A stretch of DNA of 64,000 nt, from positions 1 through 64,000 of the IMG/VR virus record IMGVR_UViG_3300046724_000480, one strand, 5' to 3'. The stretch comes from a virus. Numbering within the stretch: the first letter of the stretch is position 1; each line of letters opens with the position of its first letter. Positions 22,499 to 30,108 of the stretch are shown here, piece after piece. The notes under the pieces were generated by a model. That model was not told the origin of the DNA, did not search any database, and was given only the letters and a program-made list of their open reading frames with translations. The position numbers and the translations under genes are program-made.

Positions 22499-22626
22499 TC
22501 AAAGGCAAAGAGAGTCCGTTGTTCGCGGCGATCAAGGCGACCTGCCCGAAGTGCGACGGCGAGAAGGCGGCTGCAGTGTTACTTCCGATCATCATGGACG
22601 CGAGCCGGACGAAAGTGGCGGAATGA
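22495..22626 (+). CDS. Small protein with CxxC motif, 43 aa
   Basis: ATGA overlap on both sides; MIKGKESPLFAAIKATCPKC... ends TKVAE. A single CPKC pair. Unknown. Confidence 0.55.
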   Translation: MIKGKESPLFAAIKATCPKCDGEKAAAVLLPIIMDASRTKVAE

Positions 22627-22853
22627 GCGCCTACACTCGAATGTGTCAGGCTCGAGAGGCTTACTTGTCGAAACTGTTGAAGATTGAGCCGGTCCAGATC
22701 GAACTGACCCTGCACTTCAACAAGGATGTTCGTGAGATCGGAAATGAGTTTGATGCGGGTTGGATGGAGGCAGCGCGAGACCGCGAACTGGATAACCTTG
22801 CGGTCCAGTCGATGGAACGGCGCTATTCGCCGGGCTTCAAAAGAGGGGATTGA
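22623..22853 (+). CDS. Hypothetical protein, 76 aa
   Basis: The start at 22623 overlaps the previous stop (ATGA). Sequence with QIELTLHFNKDVREIG then a helix DAGWMEAARDRELDNLAV. Not recognised. Confidence 0.6.
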   Translation: MSAYTRMCQAREAYLSKLLKIEPVQIELTLHFNKDVREIGNEFDAGWMEAARDRELDNLAVQSMERRYSPGFKRGD

Positions 22854-22910
22854 GCGGTCAACGCCGGCAAACCGCCTTCAATTGCTGGCAATTCTATGGA
22901 GTTAGAACCC

Positions 22911-23060
22911 ATGAATGATGTTGAAAAGCATGTGGAAAAGTTGATTGAAAAAGCAGTGGGCAGCGATAATTCAGATGCCGCATTGAAATACTCTCAGGCA
23001 GCATTGAACGTTGCTCACGCGAATCAGGTTTTGGCTCAGGTGAAGCAGATACAGGTTTGA
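22911..23060 (+). CDS. Helical small protein, 49 aa
   Basis: MNDVEKHVEKLIEKAV then ALKYSQAALNVAHANQVL resembles a common short phage protein (recalled). GGAG lies 11 bases upstream; an in-frame ATG at 22896 would add five residues. The preceding 57 bases are non-coding. Confidence 0.6.
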   Translation: MNDVEKHVEKLIEKAVGSDNSDAALKYSQAALNVAHANQVLAQVKQIQV

Positions 23061-23065
23061 TATTC

Positions 23066-23134
23066 ATGACGAAAGCCTCCGTAGTTTTCCACTTGTCGCT
23101 ATCAGAGTGGGGCGGAAGGGAAAGAGGCGAGTAG
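23066..23134 (+). CDS. Possible 22-aa peptide
   Basis: A short frame MTKASVVFHLSLSEWGGRERGE six bases after the previous stop. No strong ribosome site. The stretch to 23214 otherwise holds only a 15-codon frame at 23171-23218 with ATGA coupling to the next gene. Weakly supported. Confidence 0.25.
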   Translation: MTKASVVFHLSLSEWGGRERGE

Positions 23135-23214
23135 CGTATCCGGCCGCCGGGGATACTAACCGAGCACGCTATGAGGGAATCTCCCCGGATGGTCCGGAAC
23201 GAACTGGAGGAACG

Positions 23215-23502
23215 ATGACTGAGACAGTGAATTGCTTTAGTGTTCCGCCGCGAAAGAGAACGATATTTGACCGACTTTTCCCGGCGAAGTACGTGGATCT
23301 TCCTGATGCACCATCCGAGTTCAAGGACGTGCTTCATGTGAACAGCCGATGGACTCTTGACTGGAAGGATCGAATCCGCGTTTTACTATCCGGGAGGGTG
23401 GAAACTCGCGTCAAGGTCGTTTGCGAGAACGAAGTCGGTGCGACTGTTTCGAGGTCAGAATATTGGGCCGTCAATCCGTTCTCGAAGGAATACGATGGCT
23501 GA
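23215..23502 (+). CDS. Hypothetical protein, 95 aa
   Basis: The start at 23215 (MTETVNCFSVPPRKR) follows GGAGGAACG, a strong ribosome site; the frame is open upstream to 23107 without one. Beta-rich C-terminal half (WKDRIRVLLSGRVETRVKVVCENEV). The family resembles small phage early proteins but is unnamed. Confidence 0.65.
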   Translation: MTETVNCFSVPPRKRTIFDRLFPAKYVDLPDAPSEFKDVLHVNSRWTLDWKDRIRVLLSGRVETRVKVVCENEVGATVSRSEYWAVNPFSKEYDG

Positions 23503-23695
23503 AACCAACGAAGCTCGGTACTGGGCAGCACTCAAGCGGATTTCCAGTTTCGATCGTCCTGAGAAACTCAGGCGCAACTCGGAGAAATCCTACGGACTGG
23601 AATACTCGGAAGCTTTAGAGTACGCATACGAAAATGTCATTGAAGCTGCGAAGTCCGCTATTCGCGGCAGACGAAAACCAAAGGAGATTGCATGA
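23495..23695 (+). CDS. Conserved small phage protein, 66 aa
   Basis: ARYWAALKRISSFDRPEKLRRNSEKSYGLEYSEALEYAYENV is the pattern of a common short phage protein of unknown role (recalled). Start at 23495, overlapping the gene before it by eight bases. Confidence 0.7.
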   Translation: MAETNEARYWAALKRISSFDRPEKLRRNSEKSYGLEYSEALEYAYENVIEAAKSAIRGRRKPKEIA

Positions 23696-23934
23696 GAACA
23701 AAAACGCTGGGTAACATCGGTTACGACGCTTACTGTAAGTTCACAAACAACAAGAGCCTGGTCAGCGGCGCCGAACTGCCGACCTACGATCACCTTCAGG
23801 TCCGGATTCAGGAGGCCTGGGAGAAGGCCGGACAGGCGGTTGCGGCCAGCGTTGGCCGTGCCGGAGAAATTGTCGGCCAGGCCGACGAGCCGTCGCCGGA
23901 ACCGGAAACCGGTTCGACAACGATTGTGAAGTAA
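23692..23934 (+). CDS. Small phage protein, 80 aa
   Basis: N-terminal MRTKTLGNIGYDAYCKF, a helical middle (WEKAGQAVAAS) and a Pro/Glu tail. Similar helical proteins occur in many phage early operons. AAAGGAG before the start; ATGA overlap. Unknown function. Confidence 0.65.
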   Translation: MRTKTLGNIGYDAYCKFTNNKSLVSGAELPTYDHLQVRIQEAWEKAGQAVAASVGRAGEIVGQADEPSPEPETGSTTIVK

Positions 23935-24089
23935 TGAGCGCGTGCGAATTTGAAGTGGATTTCGACGCGCAACGAAACGTTGCAACACTGTGCGGTAAAC
24001 CCGTTGTTTGCGAACTGTGGTTCCCCGGAGAACCCATTCCGGAAGCTCGCTTCTGCGAACAACACCAACCTGAAGTGAGGCTAATTTGA
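23934..24089 (+). CDS. Small cysteine-containing protein, 51 aa
   Basis: TAATG coupling to the previous gene; MSACEFEVDFDAQRN then LCGKPVVC and RFCEQHQP: the three cysteine groups with His suggest a small zinc fold. Ends overlapping the next TTG start. Confidence 0.6.
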   Translation: MSACEFEVDFDAQRNVATLCGKPVVCELWFPGEPIPEARFCEQHQPEVRLI

Positions 24090-24496
24090 GAGAACTGACA
24101 GCACATATCGTTCAAGGAGATTCGGCCAACCACCAGTTGAAGATCGAAGTGATGGATGAGCCCGGCGCCGGCAACGCGAATCACCTATATCGGATTTCCG
24201 GGTTCAATTCGCAGACAAACGTTTCCGACCCTTGGACTGCCAAGCATGGTTCGCCGGGCGTTGATGCGCTGCGGCTGTTCCAAAACGGCCCGATCAAGGA
24301 AGTCGGCGTGAACGGCACGACTCACGAAGCCGAAGCCGCGATATTGATCGATCGCTTTGAAGGATTCCAGAAGGGTCCGTACGCTTGTGCGGACAACGAA
24401 GAGGCGCTATTCCACCTGAGAGCATTTCTGGAGTGCTGTCAGCGTCGTACTCGAGCGCGTATCGCTCGCGGTGTGGAAGGGACGCACCAGAAGTAG
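24086..24496 (+). CDS. Acb2/Tad1-like hairpin-domain protein (candidate anti-defence sponge)
   Basis: TTG start at 24086 overlapping the previous gene. The C-terminal half, FQNGPIKEVGVNG, then FEGFQKGPYACADNEEALFHL and RTRARIARGVEGTHQ, matches from memory a phage family annotated with the Acb2/Tad1 homologous domain. Characterised members bind cyclic nucleotides or gcADPR signals and block CBASS or Thoeris immunity. The N-terminal ~60 residues are a separate beta-rich part. Ligand specificity cannot be told from sequence; some relatives may have other roles. Confidence 0.6.
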   Translation: MRELTAHIVQGDSANHQLKIEVMDEPGAGNANHLYRISGFNSQTNVSDPWTAKHGSPGVDALRLFQNGPIKEVGVNGTTHEAEAAILIDRFEGFQKGPYACADNEEALFHLRAFLECCQRRTRARIARGVEGTHQK

Positions 24497-24510
24497 TATC
24501 GTGTCGAAAT

Positions 24511-24584
24511 CGCGCGGTAGCTCAGTTGGTTAGAGCATTCGCCTTATAAGCGAAAGGCCGTACGTTCAATTCGTACCCGCGCAA
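24511..24584 (+). tRNA. tRNA-Ile, anticodon UAU
   Basis: Full cloverleaf: D stem GCTC/GAGC, anticodon stem TTCGC/GCGAA with loop CTTATAA, five-base variable loop, T arm GTACG-TTCAATT-CGTAC. The acceptor pairs positions 2-7 with 66-71 (GCGCGG/CCGCGC); position 1 is C opposite A72, a mismatch best known from initiator tRNAs. CCA is not encoded. It reads AUA, usually decoded in bacteria by a lysidine-modified CAU tRNA. Confidence 0.88.
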
Positions 24585-24717
24585 TTGCCGATAGGGGGAG
24601 CCAACGGAAGGAGGGCTGTGCCGGCGCATTCACCGGCGTAACTGGTGGGCGGAGAGAGAACCGCTTTCTAGGCGTGAAGACCGAGATACCTTTCGAAAGC
24701 GATGATCCCTTCGGCAA
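24585..24717 (+). ncRNA. Closed structured RNA next to tRNA-Ile
   Basis: The ends pair: TTGCCGA (24585-24591) with TCGGCAA (24711-24717), then after one bulged base AGGG with CCCT, giving an 11-bp closing stem. Inside are GCCGG-N8-CCGGC (about 24619-24636), GCGG/CCGC, and CGCTTTC with GAAAGCG enclosing an AGG/CCT pair. The region starts at the tRNA's last base and ends before the ribosome site of 24736, so it is either a separate small RNA processed from the tRNA transcript or a cis-acting leader. No known class recognised. Confidence 0.6.
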
Positions 24718-24735
24718 AATCAATCAGGAGATTTC

Positions 24736-24939
24736 ATGGCAATGTTCACCACAGTCCAGCTGAACGCCGGTAGTGAGCTCGTCGCTCCAGTGGAGCTACC
24801 TGCTTTCCAGCCGATGCCAGATGTCATAGTGTGGGGAGATCGATTTTTTCAGAAACGACCGGGCAAGCCGAACGATGCGCTTATCGAAGCACACTATGAC
24901 GAAATTTTCGCCTACGTTGTTCCAATCCTGGAGGGATAG
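24736..24939 (+). CDS. Hypothetical protein, 67 aa
   Basis: CAGGAG lies six bases before the ATG. The protein has a beta-rich N-terminus with many Pro/Val and FFQKRPGKPND then a short helix. It follows the structured RNA directly and may be its regulatory target. Not recognised. Confidence 0.65.
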   Translation: MAMFTTVQLNAGSELVAPVELPAFQPMPDVIVWGDRFFQKRPGKPNDALIEAHYDEIFAYVVPILEG

Positions 24940-24942
24940 GCC

Positions 24943-25098
24943 ATGCCATTCGAAAAGGTCGGACCGGATGAGTATCAAGGGCCCAGCGGAAAGAAATTCG
25001 ATCTGAAGCAAGTCAAACTAGCTGAAGTCACTGACAACTTTAAACACATGGGGAAGGCGAAGCGAATCGCTGGAAAACGCGCAGCGAGGAAACGATGA
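24943..25098 (+). CDS. Basic small protein, 51 aa
   Basis: MPFEKVGPDEYQGPSGKKF to GKRAARKR; very basic C-terminus. ATGA overlap with the next gene and GGAGG upstream. Unknown; similar Lys/Arg-rich peptides recur in this genome. Confidence 0.65.
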   Translation: MPFEKVGPDEYQGPSGKKFDLKQVKLAEVTDNFKHMGKAKRIAGKRAARKR

Positions 25099-25484
25099 GC
25101 GACGAGAAGGTTTACTGGCACGGTGAAAAGCCGATTGTCAGCGTCGACGTAGCGAGCGGCGCCGACTACACGACGATCTACAGCACCGCTGATGGGATCC
25201 ACTTTACCGAACTGGGTACTTTCCCTGGAGTTCCGGTCGCGCCGCCAATCGTTAAAGACGGCCCGTTCTCCGGCAAGAATCGGCCGCGGACGCGCAACGA
25301 TCTGATCGAACGTCTGATGAAATACGACTGGGGCCAGCAGTTGGACATTCTCCAGTACATGAAGCGCTTTGATACATGGGATGCCCTGTACGCGGATCTG
25401 GATCGACGGGCCGCCGACAGTGAGCAAGGAATTCGAAACGTAACGCCCGAAAAACCAAAACAATTGAGGGAAAACAATGGCTGA
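25095..25484 (+). CDS. Hypothetical protein, 129 aa
   Basis: The N-terminal part KPIVSVDVASGADYTTIYS resembles a first strand-loop of an RNase H-like fold, but no further catalytic residues are visible. The C-terminal half is helical. Overlaps both neighbours. Not recognised. Confidence 0.65.
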   Translation: MSDEKVYWHGEKPIVSVDVASGADYTTIYSTADGIHFTELGTFPGVPVAPPIVKDGPFSGKNRPRTRNDLIERLMKYDWGQQLDILQYMKRFDTWDALYADLDRRAADSEQGIRNVTPEKPKQLRENNG

Positions 25485-25911
25485 AATCGCGATCCCCGAA
25501 CCACTGTCTGGACAGGAAATTATCGAAGCGCTCATATTCCGAATTCGGCAGCAACTGATTCAGGACTGCTATCTGAATCCCAGTGTGGCCTACGAAAGCT
25601 TCTCCGGAGAGATCACCATCAAGATCCGCGCGATCGATTGCGGCCGTAGTGCCGTTGTCGAAAAGACAATCGTCGCGGAGTCCGGTGTTCCGTTCAATCC
25701 TGAAGCGGAAGGCGCTCTCGAGCTCACCACGGTTCAGGAGATTCCCACCGAGCCACCAAACGTCGTTCGCCGCGAAAGTGGACAGGGCGTTCCGGTGATG
25801 ACGGAAGACTCCGGCGGCCGCAAGGAAGTCCGGCGAGTGCACTACGCACGCAAGGGTAACGCGAAAGCCGCGGCGAAGAATGCCAAGAAGGCTGGCGCCG
25901 AAAAAGAGTAG
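25477..25911 (+). CDS. Hypothetical protein, 144 aa
   Basis: Helical start (GQEIIEALIFRIRQQL), a beta hairpin (EITIKIRAIDCGRSAVVEKTIV) and a basic Ala/Lys-rich tail (KGNAKAAAKNAKKAGAEKE). The tail suggests nucleic-acid contact. Unknown. Confidence 0.65.
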   Translation: MAEIAIPEPLSGQEIIEALIFRIRQQLIQDCYLNPSVAYESFSGEITIKIRAIDCGRSAVVEKTIVAESGVPFNPEAEGALELTTVQEIPTEPPNVVRRESGQGVPVMTEDSGGRKEVRRVHYARKGNAKAAAKNAKKAGAEKE

Positions 25912-25920
25912 GCGCGGTCT

Positions 25921-26172
25921 ATGACCACCGAAGAGCGCTTCGCAAAGCTGACTCCCCAGCATCACCACTTTGCAATAGTGCCCGATCCTTGGCATCTGGC
26001 CGTTCTGGGCCGGTTCCCCTGGTTCCGGCAGGCCTTCATGGAAGGGCGCGTCCAGCCCGGTACCGGCGACGGCCTACACTCGGGTCCGATCGAGAACGTC
26101 TGGTTCTCGGTCGACATACACGGGAATCTCCTGCAGGAGTGGGGATTCGATGCACCACCGGCAATTCAATGA
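25921..26172 (+). CDS. Hypothetical protein, 83 aa
   Basis: Rich in His, Phe and Trp (QHHHFAIVPDPWHLAVLGRFPWFRQAF). Nine bases after the previous gene; overlaps the next by ATGA. Not recognised. Confidence 0.6.
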   Translation: MTTEERFAKLTPQHHHFAIVPDPWHLAVLGRFPWFRQAFMEGRVQPGTGDGLHSGPIENVWFSVDIHGNLLQEWGFDAPPAIQ

Positions 26173-26405
26173 CAGAAGAAATCGATTTCGAATCGCTCCA
26201 GGAAATGTGGGAGTCTGCGGCCGAAGTTAGAGACATAGGACCATCGAGCGGATTGATGACCCTCGGAACTGCTCGTTATATTGCGTCAAGGATGGGCGAC
26301 GATTATCAGGTTCATCCAGGATTGAAGGAAGTTTTTGACAATCCAGAGTACTCCGATTCGATGTTTGTCGAATTTGTCGGCGAAAGCTTCATGGTGAGGA
26401 AATGA
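26169..26405 (+). CDS. Hypothetical protein, 78 aa
   Basis: Acidic protein, start MTEEIDFESLQEMWESAAEV; ATGA overlaps on both sides. Longer frame to 25989 is a shadow of the previous gene. Not recognised. Confidence 0.6.
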   Translation: MTEEIDFESLQEMWESAAEVRDIGPSSGLMTLGTARYIASRMGDDYQVHPGLKEVFDNPEYSDSMFVEFVGESFMVRK

Positions 26406-26617
26406 AATTCGATGGAGTTCTTCCCAAGGATTCCTATTATCACTGCCTGTTGTGCGGTGGCGACTTCAAACGCGGAAACCGTAAGTGTGCGGTAGTTCAT
26501 CCACCCGGCGTCTGTTGTCACGAGTACGACGAACCTTTCCTGAAACCGTTCGTGGATAAGAATCCGACGATGTTCTTTCTCAACTCCGACAAGTTCAAAT
26601 TCAAAATCGTAAAATGA
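26402..26617 (+). CDS. Small zinc-type protein, 71 aa
   Basis: YYHCLLCGGDFKRGNRKCAVVHPPGVCCH has a C-x2-C and C/H groups for a zinc finger; basic aromatic C-terminus. ATGA overlaps. Unknown. Confidence 0.65.
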   Translation: MKFDGVLPKDSYYHCLLCGGDFKRGNRKCAVVHPPGVCCHEYDEPFLKPFVDKNPTMFFLNSDKFKFKIVK

Positions 26618-26952
26618 CACCTGAACAGGAAGAGCGGCTCGTCGTTGCGTTCGAGTCGATGGCCGAGACGTTCGACTTCATCGCCGGTACACTCGATGGC
26701 ATCGGCAAAACTCTCTACAGGCATCACCGCAAAACTTTTCCGAAACGGAAAAAACCCGCTGACGCTACAATCACGCACATACTGACACCAGAGGAGCAGT
26801 TGCGTGCAGACCAAGGCGAAAGCGACGAACCAATCGACGAGTGGACAACGCTCGGTCCGCGAGAGGCCGCGTACATCAAAGCCCACCCCGACGAAAAAGA
26901 AAAATTCCCAACCGGACCTGGAATCGAAGACGACGAAGAAACCAAAGACTGA
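26614..26952 (+). CDS. Hypothetical protein, 112 aa, overlapping the small terminase
   Basis: Helical N-terminus with heptads (QEERLVVAFESMAETFDFIAGTLDGI) and an acidic C-terminus (EDDEETKD). The last 149 bases overlap the next gene in a different frame. Unknown; may be a DNA-packaging accessory by position. Confidence 0.6.
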   Translation: MTPEQEERLVVAFESMAETFDFIAGTLDGIGKTLYRHHRKTFPKRKKPADATITHILTPEEQLRADQGESDEPIDEWTTLGPREAAYIKAHPDEKEKFPTGPGIEDDEETKD

Positions 26953-27538
26953 GAAGTTCAGCACAGAACTTATCGAAGCCCTGCTTGTTAAACACGACGT
27001 GGACGAAGACGAGCTCCGCTGTGCGGCCAGGCTGACTCCCATCCTCGAGGAAGCCGAAGGCGGAATCCCGGCCGTCGTCACCGCCATGCGATTTTCCACC
27101 GATCCGTCGATCGTCAAGTTTCTTCGGGAATACGATCGGGCCAGTGAACGCGATCGCGCTGCAATTCCGTTTGAAGCGTGGGGGGTCAAAGCCAAAGTCG
27201 ACATGAACACGTTGCTGGGCGAAATCATCTTCGCGTTGCGCCAGCATTCGGTAAACGCCGTTAAGGTGTTGGCAATCACTTCTCACCCCGACGTTATACG
27301 CGCGCGAATCAAAGCTGCAAAAACGCCTCGAGGCTACAAGGACCGCGACGCGATCGATACCGCAATGGGATTCCTGCCACAACCGAAGGGCGCAACATTC
27401 ATCGGCAAGTACTTCGCCGGCGGCACGCCCGAGACTCCGGATCCGACTCCGGATACGACACACCCGGAAGAGCCCGACGTCGACGAACTATTTCCCGACC
27501 TCGAGTCGACGCAGATGCTGTTGACGGATGGCCAATGA
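26804..27538 (+). CDS. terS: Terminase small subunit (candidate)
   Basis: GTG start with AGAGGAG eight bases upstream. The first ~50 residues are Lys/Pro/Thr-rich and disordered-looking and lie over the previous gene. Then a helical core (ELIEALLVKHDVDEDELRCAA...VKFLREYDRASERDR...VDMNTLLGEIIFALRQH...) that fits small terminase oligomers, and an acidic Pro-rich tail. The position two genes before the large subunit supports the call; the sequence family is not certain. It would recognise the packaging site. Confidence 0.6.
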   Translation: MQTKAKATNQSTSGQRSVRERPRTSKPTPTKKKNSQPDLESKTTKKPKTEKFSTELIEALLVKHDVDEDELRCAARLTPILEEAEGGIPAVVTAMRFSTDPSIVKFLREYDRASERDRAAIPFEAWGVKAKVDMNTLLGEIIFALRQHSVNAVKVLAITSHPDVIRARIKAAKTPRGYKDRDAIDTAMGFLPQPKGATFIGKYFAGGTPETPDPTPDTTHPEEPDVDELFPDLESTQMLLTDGQ

Positions 27539-27957
27539 AACTGGCTCCAATAACGCGCTTCCGTGTTCATCCTGTGGGATCGACGCTGTTCTTTTCCGTC
27601 GCCGTTTTTGAAACAAAGAAGGCAATGTATCGCTACTACAAAAAGTCTCAGAGGGGCTTCAAGAGAGTAGGACTCGGCTTCGAAGCAATCGTGGTCTCTC
27701 GCCATACCGTGGATTACAGGGGTAAAGTTGGCCGCTCACGTCCCAAGATGGGAGAAATGCTCTTCGTTCGACGTAGTCTGACAATGAACATCATCACGCA
27801 CGAATCCGGACACGCTGCGCTTGTGTGGTATCGCCGAAAGTTTCCGCAACAGTCGTTCATGGAAAGAATGGACCGCGAGGAAAAGTTCTGCTATGCGTTA
27901 GGCGATATCGGACGACAGATCGTGATTCGGACCCAAAGATATTTTCTAGGAGACTGA
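27535..27957 (+). CDS. HEXXH-motif putative metallopeptidase
   Basis: HESGH at residues 89-93 is the zinc-binding signature, with E115/E116 as a possible third ligand in the following helix, as in gluzincin-like folds. The fold is small (140 aa) with basic beta strands first. ATGA overlap with the small terminase gene. A protease between terminase genes might process capsid or scaffold, but the motif alone could be chance. Confidence 0.6.
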   Translation: MKLAPITRFRVHPVGSTLFFSVAVFETKKAMYRYYKKSQRGFKRVGLGFEAIVVSRHTVDYRGKVGRSRPKMGEMLFVRRSLTMNIITHESGHAALVWYRRKFPQQSFMERMDREEKFCYALGDIGRQIVIRTQRYFLGD

Positions 27958-27973
27958 CATCTACTCAAAGCGG

Positions 27974-30079
27974 TTGATCGAACAGAAGCTCCACGCCTAC
28001 GCGCAAAAGCTGAAATGGGAAATGGTCTATCACACCATCGACCAGATCAGCGAGTTCAAGGAATACGTCAACAAAGTCACAAAGATCGTCAGCAATTCTA
28101 AAAACTCCTACGTGCAGGTCACGCAGCGCATGACGGAAAACAAAAAACGTCAACTCAAGCGCTGGGTTCAGAACGAACAGATTATCTGTGCCTGTGACGC
28201 TCACTACTTCCAAAGCCGCTACGCGTTTATCTGCGATGAGAAGGGCGACATTTTCCGCTTCGATCCACGCATCTCGCAGGAAATCTTCTTTCAGCTTGTC
28301 GCGCATTTCGAAGACCTGGAAGTCGCGATCGAAATCTTCGTACTCAAGGCGCGCCAGGTCGGAATCTCGACTGAGACCGCGCTGTTGTTCCTTCATCGGC
28401 TCCTGTTCATTCCCAACACACAAGCCGTCATGGCTTCGGTCCAGCAGGACAAGTCCGAGTTGATCGGCCGCATCATCGAGATTTGTTATCAGCGTTGCCC
28501 GTGGTGGCTGGTACCGCGACAGACCAAAGATCGAATCGGGCAGATGGGATTCAGCAATGGATCGCTCCTATCGATCCAGTCTGGATCCCAGGCCACCGGC
28601 ATCGGGCAAGGATGGACGCCGACAGCGATTCATATTTCCGAGCTCGCCGATATTCCCAATCCCAAAAAGACAATCGAGGAAGGCGTATTGCGCGCCACTC
28701 ACCCGTCGAGAAAACTTTTCCAGGTCTTCGAAGGTACCGGCGGCGGAAATACCGGATGGCAAGCTGACTTCTGGCGCACCGCAAAAGAAGGGTTTCCTCT
28801 GGGGATTTCCAGGTTCTGTCCGCTGTTCATCCCCTGGCCGCTGGCAACGGATCTGTATCCGGAGGCGGACTGGGTCAAGAAGTTCCCGATCCCTGAAGAC
28901 TGGATGCCGATCAAGGAAACTCGCAAGCACGTTCAGCGCTGCGAGCTCTACATCCGATCGACGCCGTTTCTTTCTGAAGTGGCCGGCGCAACCTGGCACA
29001 TGCCGCGCGAGCAACAGTGGTTCTGGGAATTCAATTACCTTGAGGCGCTGAAGAAACACACCGAACGGACTTGGGCCTCGCAGATGCCGGCCGACGACTT
29101 AGAGGCGCTCACCGGCAAGAACGACGTCGTGTTCGGACCCGATGTCATCGAAGTCCAAACCGAAGCGCGAAAGGTGGATTTTCGATCCTACGCCGTGTTG
29201 GGAAAGTCCATCGACGACGGTTTCGAACCGGATCCGGAAATGGTCGACTACGAAGCCGATCGCATCGAGATCGAATGGCGATCCCACCGCGGAGAAGATT
29301 ACAGTTGGATCCTCGTTCCGTTGCTGCCGATCAGCGAAAAGGAAGAAACGCCGTGGCTGGATCGTTTGATCATCTACGAGGAACCGAAGTCTGGCCGCGA
29401 TTATTCCATCGGCATCGACACGGCCGATGGCATGAATAAGCCCGATGAGGATCGTACGGTGATCAACGTCACCAATAGCGCGAAAGGCAATTTCCCCGAC
29501 GTCCAGGTTGCCGAGTTCACCAGTTTGCGAGTCAATCCGGCGCAAGCTGTCGGATTTGCTGCGGCGCTCGGCGCATGGTACGGAAAGAAATGCCGCGATC
29601 CTCGAGGCGCGAAGTTTTGTATTGAGCAGCGCGAGCGGCCCGGCGATGACTGTCAGCACCAGTTGAAAATGATGGGCTTTCTCTACCACCATCAGATGAT
29701 CCGGTACGACAACAAGAAAGTCGTTGAGACCAACTCCGTCAAAGACGGCTTCTACTCCGGAACCTGGTCGGTACCGATTCTGATGAATCGTTTCATCGAT
29801 GCTGTGACCAACGGCTGGTATAAGGCCAACAGCAAATGGCTGATCCTGGAAATGCAGGATCTGGAACGAAAGATCACCGTCGCCGGCAAAACCAAAATCG
29901 AACACCAGAAAAACAAAAAGGACGATCGCGTTCGCGCCGCGGCGATGGCTTACTTCACCCGCCACCACATGGACGTGACGGCCGAACGCAGTGAGAAGAC
30001 CTATCAGATACGGAAAGGAACTTTGCCGGAATTGAAAGAGGAATATGCTAACGTGGCGTCGATGAGCGTAGGAGACTAA
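27974..30079 (+). CDS. terL: Terminase large subunit
   Basis: ATPase domain: KARQVGIST (residues 125-133) as the Walker A-like loop and AIHISELAD (218-226) as Walker B with catalytic E223, then a nuclease domain with IDTADG (481-486) as first metal-binding Asp and later Glu/Asp. Packages DNA into procapsids and cuts concatemers. The annotated TTG start (27974) is 21 bases from AGGAG. An ATC codon at 27959, in frame and six bases after AGGAG, is better placed and would give MYSKRLIEQKL-like starts; a rare ATC start or a base error is possible. Confidence 0.93.
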   Translation: MIEQKLHAYAQKLKWEMVYHTIDQISEFKEYVNKVTKIVSNSKNSYVQVTQRMTENKKRQLKRWVQNEQIICACDAHYFQSRYAFICDEKGDIFRFDPRISQEIFFQLVAHFEDLEVAIEIFVLKARQVGISTETALLFLHRLLFIPNTQAVMASVQQDKSELIGRIIEICYQRCPWWLVPRQTKDRIGQMGFSNGSLLSIQSGSQATGIGQGWTPTAIHISELADIPNPKKTIEEGVLRATHPSRKLFQVFEGTGGGNTGWQADFWRTAKEGFPLGISRFCPLFIPWPLATDLYPEADWVKKFPIPEDWMPIKETRKHVQRCELYIRSTPFLSEVAGATWHMPREQQWFWEFNYLEALKKHTERTWASQMPADDLEALTGKNDVVFGPDVIEVQTEARKVDFRSYAVLGKSIDDGFEPDPEMVDYEADRIEIEWRSHRGEDYSWILVPLLPISEKEETPWLDRLIIYEEPKSGRDYSIGIDTADGMNKPDEDRTVINVTNSAKGNFPDVQVAEFTSLRVNPAQAVGFAAALGAWYGKKCRDPRGAKFCIEQRERPGDDCQHQLKMMGFLYHHQMIRYDNKKVVETNSVKDGFYSGTWSVPILMNRFIDAVTNGWYKANSKWLILEMQDLERKITVAGKTKIEHQKNKKDDRVRAAAMAYFTRHHMDVTAERSEKTYQIRKGTLPELKEEYANVASMSVGD

Positions 30080-30108
30080 CCACTACCCAAGTCTGGAGAA
30101 ACAAAAAC

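Noticed and set aside
26518-27279. 253-aa minus-strand frame
   Set aside because: Antisense to coupled packaging genes; Ser/Arg/Phe-rich shadow composition.
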